DNA from: an uncultured Clostridium sp.
GTDB taxonomy: Bacteria > Bacillota > Clostridia > TANB77 > CAG-508
Length of the DNA: 15,236 nucleotides
Reading direction: 5' to 3'
NCBI GenBank assembly: GCA_946497585.1
Contig: CAMMLF010000025.1
Coordinates: forward strand, 1 to 15,236
The notes beneath the pieces are model-generated. The model was not told where the DNA came from. It saw nothing but the letters and a program-made list of their open reading frames with translations, and searched no databases. The position numbers and the translations under genes were made by a program. Positions 6,542 to 13,638 of this stretch are shown here, piece after piece; within the stretch, counting starts at the first letter, position 1, and the number at the start of each line of letters is the position of its first letter.

Positions 6542-6570
6542 TTGACAAATGAGCAAAAATAGTGTAAAGT
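6542..6570 (+). promoter_or_regulatory. Promoter of the ylxM-ffh-rplS cluster
   Basis: TTGACA at 6542-6547, a 17-bp spacer and TAAAGT at 6565-6570. The leader to ylxM is about 100 nt and includes a small hairpin ATAAGG/CCTTAT (6643-6662) just before the ribosome binding site. Confidence 0.6.
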
Positions 6571-6584
6571 ATATATGCTTTACA
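6563..6584. promoter_or_regulatory. Palindrome over the ylxM -10 region, possible operator
   Basis: TGTAAAG at 6563-6569 and CTTTACA at 6578-6584 flank an alternating AT centre, making a 22-bp palindrome with one mismatched pair. It covers the -10 hexamer and the predicted transcription start, where repressors commonly bind. No regulator can be named. Confidence 0.35.
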
Positions 6585-6679
6585 TACATTTTTGTTAAAT
6601 AATACACGTATTTTACAAAAATCTTATGCAAAAGCCTAACAGATAAGGTCTTAATTCCTTATATAAAAAGGGTGATTAT

Positions 6680-7027
6680 ATGGATAAACATATACAAATA
6701 AGTATGCTATGTCAAATGTATGGTAAATTATTAACCAAAAAACAATATAGTGTCTTAATTGATTACTATAATAATGATTTATCTTTGGCTGAAATAGCAG
6801 AAATTCATCATATATCTAGGCAAGGCGTAAGAGACTTATTATTGAAAGGAGAAAGTAAACTTTTCGAATTCGAAGAAAAGTTAGGCATCATGAAAAAAGT
6901 ACAAAAACAAGAAAAACAAATTCAAACAATTTTATCACAAATAAGTGAAATAAAAGACAATTCATCAGACAAAAAAATTGAAAAAATATTAAACGAAGTG
7001 CAAAAAGAACTAAGCGTTTTAGTTTAA
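6680..7027 (+). CDS. ylxM: YlxM family HTH protein (UPF0122)
   Basis: A 115-residue protein with a sigma region 4-like helix-turn-helix: LTKKQYSVLIDYYNNDLS leads to LAEIAEIHHISRQGVRDLL (about 36-54), followed by a charged, coiled-coil-like helix (66-112). YlxM proteins are encoded directly before ffh in Firmicutes and are thought to assist the signal recognition particle pathway; that role comes from the family and context, not from this sequence. The start at 6680 follows AAAGGGTGAT. It is the first gene of the cluster and lies 81 bp before ffh. Confidence 0.93.
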   Translation: MDKHIQISMLCQMYGKLLTKKQYSVLIDYYNNDLSLAEIAEIHHISRQGVRDLLLKGESKLFEFEEKLGIMKKVQKQEKQIQTILSQISEIKDNSSDKKIEKILNEVQKELSVLV

Positions 7028-7108
7028 ACAAAATGTTTTTACATAAATTTATCAAAAAGTTTATGCTTAAAAATTAAAATATTTTTTCAAAAAAGGAGGA
7101 GTTAAGCA

Positions 7109-8491
7109 ATGGCTTTTGAAGGTTTATCAGAAAAGCTACAAGCTTTTACAAAAAAGCTTAGAGGAAAAGCTAGAATAACGGAATCAGAGTTAAATGAAAT
7201 GCTACGAGAAGTTAAGCTTGCATTATTAGAAGCGGATGTTAACTACAAAGTAGTAAAGGGATTTATAAACTCAATTCATGATAAAGCTTTGGGGCAAGAT
7301 GTGCTTAAATCTCTAACACCGGGTCAACAAGTTGTAAAAATAGTAAAAGATGAGTTAGTAGAACTTTTAGGCGGAACAGACAGCAAAATAGCCATTTCAC
7401 CAAACCCACCAACAATTATAATGTTAGTTGGTCTTCAAGGTTCTGGTAAAACTACAACAGCAGGTAAACTTGCTAATCTTTTACGTAAGCAAGGTAAAAA
7501 GCCATTACTTGTTGCTTGTGATGTATATAGGCCAGCTGCTATAAAACAACTTCAAGTTGTGGGAGCACAGCTAAACATTCCGGTTTATGCAAATGAACAA
7601 GAAAAAAATGTTGTAAAAATAGCAAAACAAGCTAAAGAAATAGCTATAAGCAAATTAAACGACATAGTTATACTAGATACAGCAGGTAGACTTCAAATAG
7701 ATGAAACATTAATGCAAGAACTAAAAGACATTAAAGCAAATGTTAAACCACATGAAATTTTACTTGTTGTAGATTCTATGACAGGTCAAGAAGCTGTAAA
7801 TGTAGCTAGCAAGTTCAACGAAGACTTAGGCATAGATGGCGTTATACTAACCAAACTTGATGGCGATGCACGTGGTGGTGCAGCAATATCTGTTAAAAAG
7901 GTTACAGGTAAACCAATCAAATATGTAGGAACAGGTGAAAAATTAAATGAAATTGAAGAATTTCATCCAGATAGAATGGCATCAAGAATTCTTGGAATGG
8001 GTGATGTACTTTCAATAATTGAGCAGGCAGAAGAAGCTTTTGATAGAGAAGAAGCGGAAAAATTAGAAAAAAAATTAAGAAAAAACAAAGACTTAGACTT
8101 AAACGACTACTTAGCTCAATTAAAACAAGTCAAAAAAATGGGTTCATTTTCATCAATACTTAAAATGATACCAGGTATGAATAAGCTTAATGTAAATGTT
8201 GATGATAAAGAATTCACAAGAATTGAAGCAATAATTAGTTCAATGACAAATGAAGAAAGAGAAAACCCAAAACTTCTTAATGCATCTAGAAGAATTAGAA
8301 TTGCAAAAGGTAGTGGAACTCAGGTTCAAGACATAAATAAATTTATGAAGTCTTTTGAACTAACACAAAGCATGATGAAAAAAATGAAAAACGGCTCATT
8401 AGACCCAAGAATGAAAAAAATGATGAAGGGCTTAAACTTAGACAAAATGTCAGAAGAAGAACTTCAAGAGCTTGAAAATAAGCTAAAATAA
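7109..8491 (+). CDS. ffh: Signal recognition particle protein Ffh (SRP54)
   Basis: A 460-residue GTPase that binds 4.5S/scRNA and signal peptides of nascent chains and delivers ribosomes to FtsY at the membrane. The helical N domain (1-about 90) is followed by the G domain with GLQGSGKTTTAGK (108-120), DVYRPAAIKQL (138-148), DTAGR (190-194) and TKLDGDARGG (248-257). The methionine-rich M domain follows, including MGSFSSILKMIPGMNK, RRIRIAKGSGT and MMKKMKNGSLDPRMKKMMKG. Length is complete. AAGGAGGAG before the ATG at 7109 supports the start. A 10-bp hairpin (8495-8524) follows the stop codon. Confidence 0.98.
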   Translation: MAFEGLSEKLQAFTKKLRGKARITESELNEMLREVKLALLEADVNYKVVKGFINSIHDKALGQDVLKSLTPGQQVVKIVKDELVELLGGTDSKIAISPNPPTIIMLVGLQGSGKTTTAGKLANLLRKQGKKPLLVACDVYRPAAIKQLQVVGAQLNIPVYANEQEKNVVKIAKQAKEIAISKLNDIVILDTAGRLQIDETLMQELKDIKANVKPHEILLVVDSMTGQEAVNVASKFNEDLGIDGVILTKLDGDARGGAAISVKKVTGKPIKYVGTGEKLNEIEEFHPDRMASRILGMGDVLSIIEQAEEAFDREEAEKLEKKLRKNKDLDLNDYLAQLKQVKKMGSFSSILKMIPGMNKLNVNVDDKEFTRIEAIISSMTNEERENPKLLNASRRIRIAKGSGTQVQDINKFMKSFELTQSMMKKMKNGSLDPRMKKMMKGLNLDKMSEEELQELENKLK

Positions 8492-8494
8492 ACT

Positions 8495-8524
8495 TATATA
8501 TTCTAAAATATAGAAGAATATATA
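8495..8524. other. Hairpin after ffh
   Basis: TATATATTCT (8495-8504) and AGAATATATA (8515-8524) form a perfect 10-bp AT-rich stem directly after the ffh stop. No T tract follows, so it is more likely an mRNA stability or processing element than a terminator, if it works at all. Confidence 0.3.
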
Positions 8525-8653
8525 TTGAAACATAACCAATTAGATATTAAGTTTTTAACTTTATATAAATACATTTTGATAATTTATTCAAACTAATTTG
8601 CATAAAAGCAAAAAAGCAAGAAAAGATTATCTTAAACTCTAGGAGGTGATACT

Positions 8654-8887
8654 ATGGTAAAAATAAGATTACAAAGAGTAGGAGCAAAAAAAGCACCTTT
8701 CTATCACATTGTTGTAGCTGATTCAAGAGTTGCTAGAGATGGAAAAATAATCGAACAAATCGGAACATATGACCCAATGACAAAACCATCTACAATAGTT
8801 CTTGATAAAGAAAAAACAGAAAAATGGATAAAAAATGGAGCAAAACCTACAGACACAGTAAAAGCTTTAATTGCAAAAGCAAAATAA
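8654..8887 (+). CDS. rpsP: 30S ribosomal protein S16
   Basis: A 77-residue S16 protein, a structural component of the 30S subunit that binds 16S rRNA during early assembly. The N-terminal VKIRLQRVGAKKAPFYHIVVADSR and the segment GKIIEQIGTYDP are the family signature. Length is in the usual range. The start at 8654 follows AGGAGGTGAT, the best binding site in the window, consistent with high expression. It is separated from ffh by 162 bp without a clear promoter or gene. Confidence 0.98.
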   Translation: MVKIRLQRVGAKKAPFYHIVVADSRVARDGKIIEQIGTYDPMTKPSTIVLDKEKTEKWIKNGAKPTDTVKALIAKAK

Positions 8888-9023
8888 TTAGTTAAAAGAA
8901 GATTTAGCACCTGAGCAACAAGCGAGAGTGACAACAATAAAAAACATTACTTAGAAAAACGCAAAAGCTAGAGGGACTAAAACTAATAGCTAGATATTAG
9001 CAAAAGCAAGAAAGGAAAATTAA

Positions 9024-9284
9024 ATGGAAGAAGTATTAAAAACCATACTAGAACATCTATTGGAAAACAAAAAAGCAATTTCAATAGATCATGTAGAAAA
9101 AGAAGGAACAGACTTTTACTATGTAAAAGTTGCAGAAGAGGAAGAAGGAAAAGTAATAGGAAGACAAGGCAGAGTAGCAAAAGCTATAAAAGCATTATGC
9201 AAAGCCTTAGGAGCAAAAGAAGGAAGAAGAGTAGAAGTAGTATTTCCTTTTAAATACAAAAAAGGTGAAGGTCGCAGAAGCTAA
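9024..9284 (+). CDS. khpA: KH domain RNA-binding protein KhpA (YlqC)
   Basis: An 86-residue single KH domain protein. The RNA-binding GxxG loop is GRQG at residues 46-49 inside KVIGRQGRVAKAIKAL. Homologues between rpsP and rimM are known as YlqC/KhpA; in other Firmicutes KhpA pairs with KhpB (not in this window) and binds many RNAs. The start ATG at 9024 follows AAGGAAAA. The C terminus is basic (KYKKGEGRRS). It is 136 bp after rpsP and presumably co-transcribed. Confidence 0.93.
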   Translation: MEEVLKTILEHLLENKKAISIDHVEKEGTDFYYVKVAEEEEGKVIGRQGRVAKAIKALCKALGAKEGRRVEVVFPFKYKKGEGRRS

Positions 9285-9395
9285 AATTAGTTTAGCTTGA
9301 GTATAAAATCGCATTTATTATTAGATAACAATTTAAGAAATGCTCGAGAATAATAAACTTTGAATAGGCAAAAGCTTAAGGCGAAAGAGGTAAAA

Positions 9396-9887
9396 ATGCA
9401 GAATAAATTTGAAGTTGGCAAAATAGTTAATACTTTTGGAATAAAAGGTGAAGTAAAAGTAGCATTATATACCGAAAATATTAACAATTTTAAAAAGAAT
9501 AATAAAATATATGTTAATAATAAAGAAATGCAAGTAGAACATTCAAGACTTCAAAAAAATATGCTAATCCTTAAATTAAAAGGCGTAGATAATATGACAG
9601 ATGCAGAGGACTTAAGAGATAGTATCATTACAGTCGAAAGAAGCAAAAAAGAGCTTCCAGCAGGAACATATTATATAGCTGATTTAATTGGATTAGATGT
9701 ATATACAGATGAAGGGGCTTTACTTGGAAAAATTATAGACATATATAATACTGGAGCGAACGACATTTATACTGTAAAAACTCTTGAAGGAAAAGAAGTA
9801 TTACTTCCGGCAATTAAAGATGTAATAAAACAAGTAGACATACAAAATGAAAAAGTAATAGTTCACATATTAAAAGGATTAATTTAA
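9396..9887 (+). CDS. rimM: 16S rRNA processing/ribosome maturation factor RimM
   Basis: A 163-residue protein needed for maturation of the 30S head, where it binds S19. The N-terminal domain starts with FEVGKIVNTFGIKGEVKV (residues 5-22) and the C-terminal PRC-barrel runs from about 92 to 160 (YYIADLIGLDVY, GKIIDIYNTGANDIYTV, LLPAI, VIVHIL). ATG at 9396 is chosen because AGAGGT lies just upstream and the family motif begins five residues in; a TTG at 9360 in the same frame lacks support. It is 111 bp after khpA and 68 bp before trmD. Confidence 0.96.
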   Translation: MQNKFEVGKIVNTFGIKGEVKVALYTENINNFKKNNKIYVNNKEMQVEHSRLQKNMLILKLKGVDNMTDAEDLRDSIITVERSKKELPAGTYYIADLIGLDVYTDEGALLGKIIDIYNTGANDIYTVKTLEGKEVLLPAIKDVIKQVDIQNEKVIVHILKGLI

Positions 9888-9955
9888 TAAATTTGAATAA
9901 AACAAATTTTTAATTAATCAAAATGCAGTATAATTTTGAAAGGATAAATACTTAA

Positions 9956-10664
9956 ATGAAATTTAGTATATTAACTTTATTTCCAGAAATGTTTGAACCA
10001 ATCAAACACAGCATAATAGAAAGAGCTTCTAAACAAAAGTTAATAGATATTAATTTAATAAATATTAGAGATTTTTCAGAAGACAAGCACAAACACGTTG
10101 ATGACACACCATATGGTGGCGGAGCTGGAATGGTTATAAAACCTGATGTGGTATATTCAGCATATAAATCAATAAATGATGAAAATGCAAAAGTAATATA
10201 TTTATCACCAAAAGGGAAAACATTAAATCAATCTAAAGTAAAAGAACTTTCAAAAGAAAAGCATTTAGTTTTGCTATGTGGACATTATGAAGGAATAGAC
10301 CAAAGAGTATTGGACGAAATAGTGGATGAAGAAATTTCAATAGGCGACTATGTACTTACACGGAGGAGAGCTACCAGCAATGGTACTTATAGACAGTGTC
10401 AGTAGATATGTAGAAGGAGTTTTAAGTGAAGATTCTACAAAAGAAGAATCATTTAGCTCAAACCTTTTAGAATATCCTCAATACACTAGACCAGAAATAT
10501 TCTTAGGCACAAAAGTTCCTGATGTACTAACTTCAGGAAATCATCAAAAAATAAATGATTGGAGAAAAGAACAATCATTAAAAACAACGTATTTAAAAAG
10601 ACCAGACTTATTAAATGAAGAAGAAAAAAGTTTGGCGAAGAAATTGTTAGACCAAGAAAAATAA
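9956..10664 (+). pseudogene. trmD: tRNA (guanine37-N1)-methyltransferase TrmD, frameshifted
   Basis: TrmD methylates G37 of tRNAs to prevent frameshifting and is generally essential. The first frame (9956 to about 10360) carries the expected DDTPYGGGAGMV (49-60), LSPKGKTL, LLCGHYEGIDQRV (106-118) and ISIGDYVLT (127-135). It then turns into nonsense and stops at 10405. The +1-shifted frame continues exactly where the family does, GGELPAMVLIDSVSRYVEGVL, to a normal end at 10664. Removing one base, best placed at C10361 between ACA and GGA, restores a 235-residue protein with the motif LTGGELP. Because the gene is normally essential and both halves are otherwise conserved, a sequencing or assembly error is the likeliest cause. 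True mutation or ribosomal frameshifting at the rare CGG-AGG pair is possible. Confidence 0.9.
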
Positions 10665-10678
10665 CTAAAATAATCGAG

Positions 10679-10746
10679 GTTTGCAAGTTAAAAAAGAAAA
10701 TTTTTGAGTAAAAAATAATCTAATAGCAAGTTTAAATCTTGCAAGT
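10679..10746 (+). promoter_or_regulatory. Possible structured leader of rplS
   Basis: In the 106-bp gap before rplS, CTTGC at 10738-10742 can pair either with GCAAG at 10726-10730 (local hairpin) or, extended to CTTGCAA, with TTGCAAG at 10681-10687, two flanking G-U pairs extending it to 10679-10746. Such exclusive pairings resemble the L19 leader RNAs known upstream of rplS in Firmicutes, but I cannot confirm a match to that family. Confidence 0.3.
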
Positions 10747-10770
10747 AAAAATTAAGAAAGGAGTTAAATC

Positions 10771-11274
10771 ATGGATATTATTAAATCAATAGAACATGAA
10801 CAATTAAAAAATAAGGTTCCTGATATTCGTGTTGGTAATACTGTAAGGGTACACCAAAGAATAAAAGAAGGAAACAGACAAAGAATCCAAGTATTTGAAG
10901 GAATTGTCATTAAAAAGCAAAATGGTGGATTAAATGAAACATTCACTGTAAGAAGAGTAGCATATGGAGTAGGAGTTGAAAAAACATTTTTATTACACTC
11001 TCCATTAATTGAAAAGGTAGAAACAGTTAGGGTAGGTAAAGCAAGAAGAGCTAAACTATACTACTTAAGAGAGAGATTAGGAAAAGCTGCTAAGACAAAG
11101 GAAAATGTAGGAGCAAGAGTTGAGAACAAAGAAATAGTTGTTAAAGAAGAAATGCCAGCTACAGAGGAAGCACAAGAAGTAGCAAGTGAAGTTACAGTAG
11201 CAGAAACACCTGTAACTGAAAGTGCAGAAGAAGTTAAAGCAGAAGTTGCTGACAAAGCTACAGAAAATAAATAA
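10771..11274 (+). CDS. rplS: 50S ribosomal protein L19 with acidic C-terminal extension
   Basis: The first ~112 residues are a standard L19 of the 50S subunit, at the 30S-50S interface: VPDIRVGNTVRVHQRIKEGNRQRIQVFEG, then TFTVRRVAYGVGVEKTF, SPLIEKVE and RRAKLYYLRERLGKAAK. The family normally ends here at about 115 residues. This protein has about 55 more residues rich in E, A, V, K and T, with repeated EVA/EVK/AET motifs and a net negative charge, probably disordered. The frame is open and has an ordinary stop, so the tail is not an artefact of a lost stop that can be seen here. AAGGAG precedes the ATG. It is the last gene of the cluster. Confidence 0.97.
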   Translation: MDIIKSIEHEQLKNKVPDIRVGNTVRVHQRIKEGNRQRIQVFEGIVIKKQNGGLNETFTVRRVAYGVGVEKTFLLHSPLIEKVETVRVGKARRAKLYYLRERLGKAAKTKENVGARVENKEIVVKEEMPATEEAQEVASEVTVAETPVTESAEEVKAEVADKATENK

Positions 11275-11294
11275 TTATTAAAAAAATAAAATAA

Positions 11295-11323
11295 TTGACA
11301 AATAAAAACGAACGTTCTATAAT
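11295..11323 (+). promoter_or_regulatory. Consensus promoter of the DinB-type gene with possible LexA site
   Basis: TTGACA (11295-11300), exactly 17 bp and TATAAT (11318-11323) make a perfect consensus promoter. The spacer ends in the 8-bp palindrome GAACGTTC (11310-11317). The stretch AAAC-GAAC-GTTC also matches the Firmicutes LexA box GAAC-N4-GTTC at 7 of 8 positions. The position suggests an operator for SOS control of the polymerase gene. Confidence 0.6.
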
Positions 11324-11340
11324 AAAACTGGTGAATTATT

Positions 11341-12522
11341 ATGGAACGTTTGATTTTTCATATTGATGTAAATAATGCATTTTTATCTTGGACAGCAGTA
11401 GATATGTTAAAAAATGGCGCTAAACTAGATATAAGAACTATTCCAGCAATAATAGGTGGAGATGAAAGCCAAAGACATGGAGTAGTTTTAGCAAAAAGTA
11501 ATATAGCAAAGCAATTTGGAATAAAAACAGGAGAGCCAATATATTTTGCAAGAAAAAAGTGTCCAAATCTACAAGTATTTGCATCAAATCATAAAATGTA
11601 TAGAGCATATTCAGATAAGCTATATGAACTCTTTAAAGAATATACAAATATAATAGAGCGTTTTTCAATAGATGAATGTTTTTTAGACATGACCAATTTT
11701 ATTGGCAAAAATGAAAGTCCACTTGCAATTGCGAAAGAAATATCTACAAGAGTAAAAACAGAGCAGGGGTTTACTGTAAATGTTGGTATTGCACATAACA
11801 AACTTTTAGCTAAAATGGCATCAGATTTTGAAAAGCCAGATAAAATACACACACTTTGGAATGAAGAAATTAAAACAAAAATGTGGCCACTAAAAGTTGA
11901 TGAACTTTTAATGGTAGGAAAAAAGAGTATTCCAAAATTAGAAAAAATGGGAATAAAAACAATAGGCGATTTAGCACATTACAATAAAGAAATATTATAT
12001 AAAACATTTGGCAAGTTTGGAAAAATGATTTGGGAATATGCAAATGGTATAGACAATTCACCTGTAAATTATAAAGAAGAAAAGCCAAAGGGAATAGGCA
12101 ATTCAATAACAGTTCCACAAGACTTAACAAATATAAATGAAATTAATAGGATATTGCTAGAACTTACAGAACAAGTTACTTATAGATTAAGAAAAGAAAA
12201 AATGATTGCTAATGTAGTAAATGTACAAATAAAAGATTCAAATTTTAGAGTATTTTCACATCAGCGTAAATTAGATACAGCAACATCGAGCACAAAAATA
12301 ATTTATGAACAAGCAAAAAAGCTGATGGAGGAATTGTATTCAAATGGTACGAAGGTAAGATTGATAGGAGTAAGAGTAGATGACTTATTAGATGAAAAAG
12401 ATAAACAAATATCTTTATTTGATAACAAGCAAAATGAAAAACAAGAAAAATTGGACGAAACATTGGACAAAATAAAAGAAAAATATGGACATAATTTTAT
12501 AAAAAGAGGTGGAGAAATTTAA
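11341..12522 (+). CDS. dinB: Y-family translesion DNA polymerase (DinB/Pol IV type)
   Basis: A 393-residue error-prone polymerase for DNA lesion bypass. The palm begins with HIDVNNAFLSW (D9 as metal ligand, F14 at the steric gate position) and continues with the catalytic SIDECFLD (D111, E112). The thumb has the helix-hairpin-helix region VDELLMVGKKSIPKLEKMGIKTIGDLA (186-212), followed by a little-finger domain (about 240-350). QISLFD at 356-361 fits the beta-clamp binding motif. The NNAFLSW form differs from classical DinB (DMDxFFAxVE), which marks a subfamily common in Clostridia as far as I recall. GGTGA lies 6 nt before the ATG. The predicted transcript start is only about 10 nt upstream. 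It is transcribed separately from rplS by a consensus promoter. Confidence 0.92.
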   Translation: MERLIFHIDVNNAFLSWTAVDMLKNGAKLDIRTIPAIIGGDESQRHGVVLAKSNIAKQFGIKTGEPIYFARKKCPNLQVFASNHKMYRAYSDKLYELFKEYTNIIERFSIDECFLDMTNFIGKNESPLAIAKEISTRVKTEQGFTVNVGIAHNKLLAKMASDFEKPDKIHTLWNEEIKTKMWPLKVDELLMVGKKSIPKLEKMGIKTIGDLAHYNKEILYKTFGKFGKMIWEYANGIDNSPVNYKEEKPKGIGNSITVPQDLTNINEINRILLELTEQVTYRLRKEKMIANVVNVQIKDSNFRVFSHQRKLDTATSSTKIIYEQAKKLMEELYSNGTKVRLIGVRVDDLLDEKDKQISLFDNKQNEKQEKLDETLDKIKEKYGHNFIKRGGEI

Positions 12523-12569
12523 AAATAGCTTTACCATATGATTGAACAATCTAATAAAATTTAATATAT

Positions 12570-12607
12570 TAAAAGAAAACTGCACCCCGCAAAGATACGG
12601 GGCGCAG
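12570..12607 (-). terminator. Intrinsic terminator of the S1-like gene
   Basis: On the minus strand CTGCGCCCCG (12607-12598) pairs with CGGGGTGCAG (12589-12580) over ten positions, one of them G-U, around an 8-nt loop, followed directly by TTTTCTTTT. This is the clearest intrinsic terminator in the window. On the plus strand the stem has a mismatch and no T tract, so it acts mainly on the minus-strand transcript. Confidence 0.85.
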
Positions 12608-12629
12608 AAAGATTTGAAAAATAACTTTT

Positions 12630-13331
12630 TTAAGATTTATCACTTAAACAGTTAATGTATTCTAGGCGAAGCCCAGAAGCATTCTTTCCGATAACTTTGC
12701 ATATGACTTTATCTCCATATTTGAACATTGGAGAATAAAAGTCCATCAGTCCTCTAATTTGAGGATTGATCTCGACAAAATAGCAATTTTCTGGTTGCAA
12801 ATTGGAACTAATTCTTCCATATACCACATCACCTCTGTGATAATTCTCAAGGGTGTCGGGATATGCTTGCTTGTAGGATACAGTAACATATTTGTTACTG
12901 CCTTTTTTCTCAAGAATTTTTACATCAACCATTTGACCAACGGAAAAATAATCATTGAGATCAATTACATAAGAATTGCTAACTTCCTTCCTTGCACAGT
13001 AAAAGGTCAAACTTTTGTAAGATAAATACAAACTACTTCCGATGCCTGCTACTTTTGCCTGAACAATTTGTCCTTCTTCAAGCAAGTTGTACTCATATTC
13101 TTGTACAGCTTTCCGGGAGAAAATCCCAGTAGAAGACTGACTAACATATATATTAGTTCCTATTAAGACAGAAACCGCTGTAGGAATGCCCCTTCTGCTA
13201 AGTTTAGTTAAGGGATAAACAGAAATTTCTTCTTCTAGAACTGGTACAACATAGGGAATGCTAGGAATATGAATTTTTAATTGCCTACTCCTAGAATTCC
13301 AGCCAACAACTTTTGCTTTGATAAATTCCAT
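12630..13331 (-). CDS. S1-repeat (OB-fold) RNA-binding-like protein
   Basis: A 233-residue protein with S1-like repeats. The clearest are residues 85-153 (EEGQIVQAKVAGI to VGQMVDVKILEKKG and KYVTVSYK) and 165-226 (RGDVVYGRISSN, CYFVEINPQIRGLMDF, YGDKVICKVIG, GLRLEYI). The first 65 residues may be a third, weaker OB fold. In S1 domains this pattern binds single-stranded RNA; here a role in translation or RNA handling is inferred. No membrane span or signal peptide is seen. The start is ATG at 13329-13331 after AAAGGA. It looks somewhat richer in G+C than its neighbours by eye. It is monocistronic, ends at a strong terminator and has no informative neighbours. I do not recognise a named family. 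Confidence 0.7.
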   Translation of the reverse strand: MEFIKAKVVGWNSRSRQLKIHIPSIPYVVPVLEEEISVYPLTKLSRRGIPTAVSVLIGTNIYVSQSSTGIFSRKAVQEYEYNLLEEGQIVQAKVAGIGSSLYLSYKSLTFYCARKEVSNSYVIDLNDYFSVGQMVDVKILEKKGSNKYVTVSYKQAYPDTLENYHRGDVVYGRISSNLQPENCYFVEINPQIRGLMDFYSPMFKYGDKVICKVIGKNASGLRLEYINCLSDKS

Positions 13332-13465
13332 AGTGAGTTCCTTTCAATAAGTTGTTTTTTTCGTGATAATGTGAAGAAAAAATTATTACACCTCTTTTTT
13401 TAGTACTTAAGGAATAAACCTTACAATTATATATATTAACATAAAATAAAGAAAAAAGCAAGAAA

Positions 13466-13494
13466 TTGACTGGTGATGGAGTATATTATACAAT
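13466..13494 (+). promoter_or_regulatory. Plus-strand promoter in the S1-VWA gap
   Basis: TTGACT (13466-13471), a 17-bp spacer and TACAAT (13489-13494) each differ from consensus at one base. No gene follows on this strand before the hairpin at 13561-13610, so the product would be a short non-coding RNA starting near 13501. Confidence 0.55.
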
Positions 13495-13500
13495 AAAAGC

Positions 13501-13610
13501 ATTGCACACAATTTTACATTTGTAAAATTGGCGCTCGAACAAAGATGCGAACGATGTAAATTTAAAAGTAGAACAAAGTTAAAGAAAACCACTTTTGTTC
13601 TACTTTTAAA
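13501..13610 (+). ncRNA. Candidate small RNA of about 110 nt
   Basis: The stretch lies between a good promoter and a strong terminator hairpin. It starts with a stable hairpin, CAATTTTACA/TGTAAAATTG at 13509-13530, then has an unpaired linker and the terminator. The sequence GAACAAAG occurs twice, at 13537-13544 in the linker and at 13571-13578 in the terminator's left arm, so the right arm could pair with either copy. Only a four-codon frame begins inside it. It reads opposite to the VWA gene that ends just beyond. Evidence is structural only. Confidence 0.4.
13561..13610. terminator. Bidirectional terminator
   Basis: TTTAAAAGTAGAACAAA (13561-13577) and TTTGTTCTACTTTTAAA (13594-13610) form a perfect 17-bp stem, extended by GT/AC after a one-base bulge. 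The outer AAAA/TTTT parts give a T tract on both strands. It can end the VWA gene on the minus strand and the candidate small RNA on the plus strand. Confidence 0.75.
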
Positions 13611-13638
13611 TAAGAATAAGTAAAAGATTAATCAAATA

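Larger units (their letters stand above)
13332..13638. other. Intergenic region with candidate small RNA
   Basis: Between the starts and ends of two minus-strand genes, this 307-bp region has a short AT-rich leader for the S1-like gene, a plus-strand promoter (13466-13494), a 22-bp palindrome (13509-13530) and a bidirectional terminator (13561-13610). No convincing coding frame was seen. Confidence 0.5.

Noticed and set aside
8495..8524. A terminator between ffh and rpsP
   Set aside because: The stem is AT-only apart from one pair and no T tract follows, and the gene order is normally co-transcribed.
10350..10664. A separate gene starting at ATG 10350
   Set aside because: Its sequence is exactly the C-terminal part of TrmD and the ATG is an internal out-of-frame codon at the frameshift.
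13407..13592. A 61-codon hydrophobic frame on the minus strand in the S1-VWA gap
   Set aside because: It begins at a non-ATG codon inside the terminator hairpin, has no ribosome binding site and is what AT-rich non-coding DNA gives by chance.
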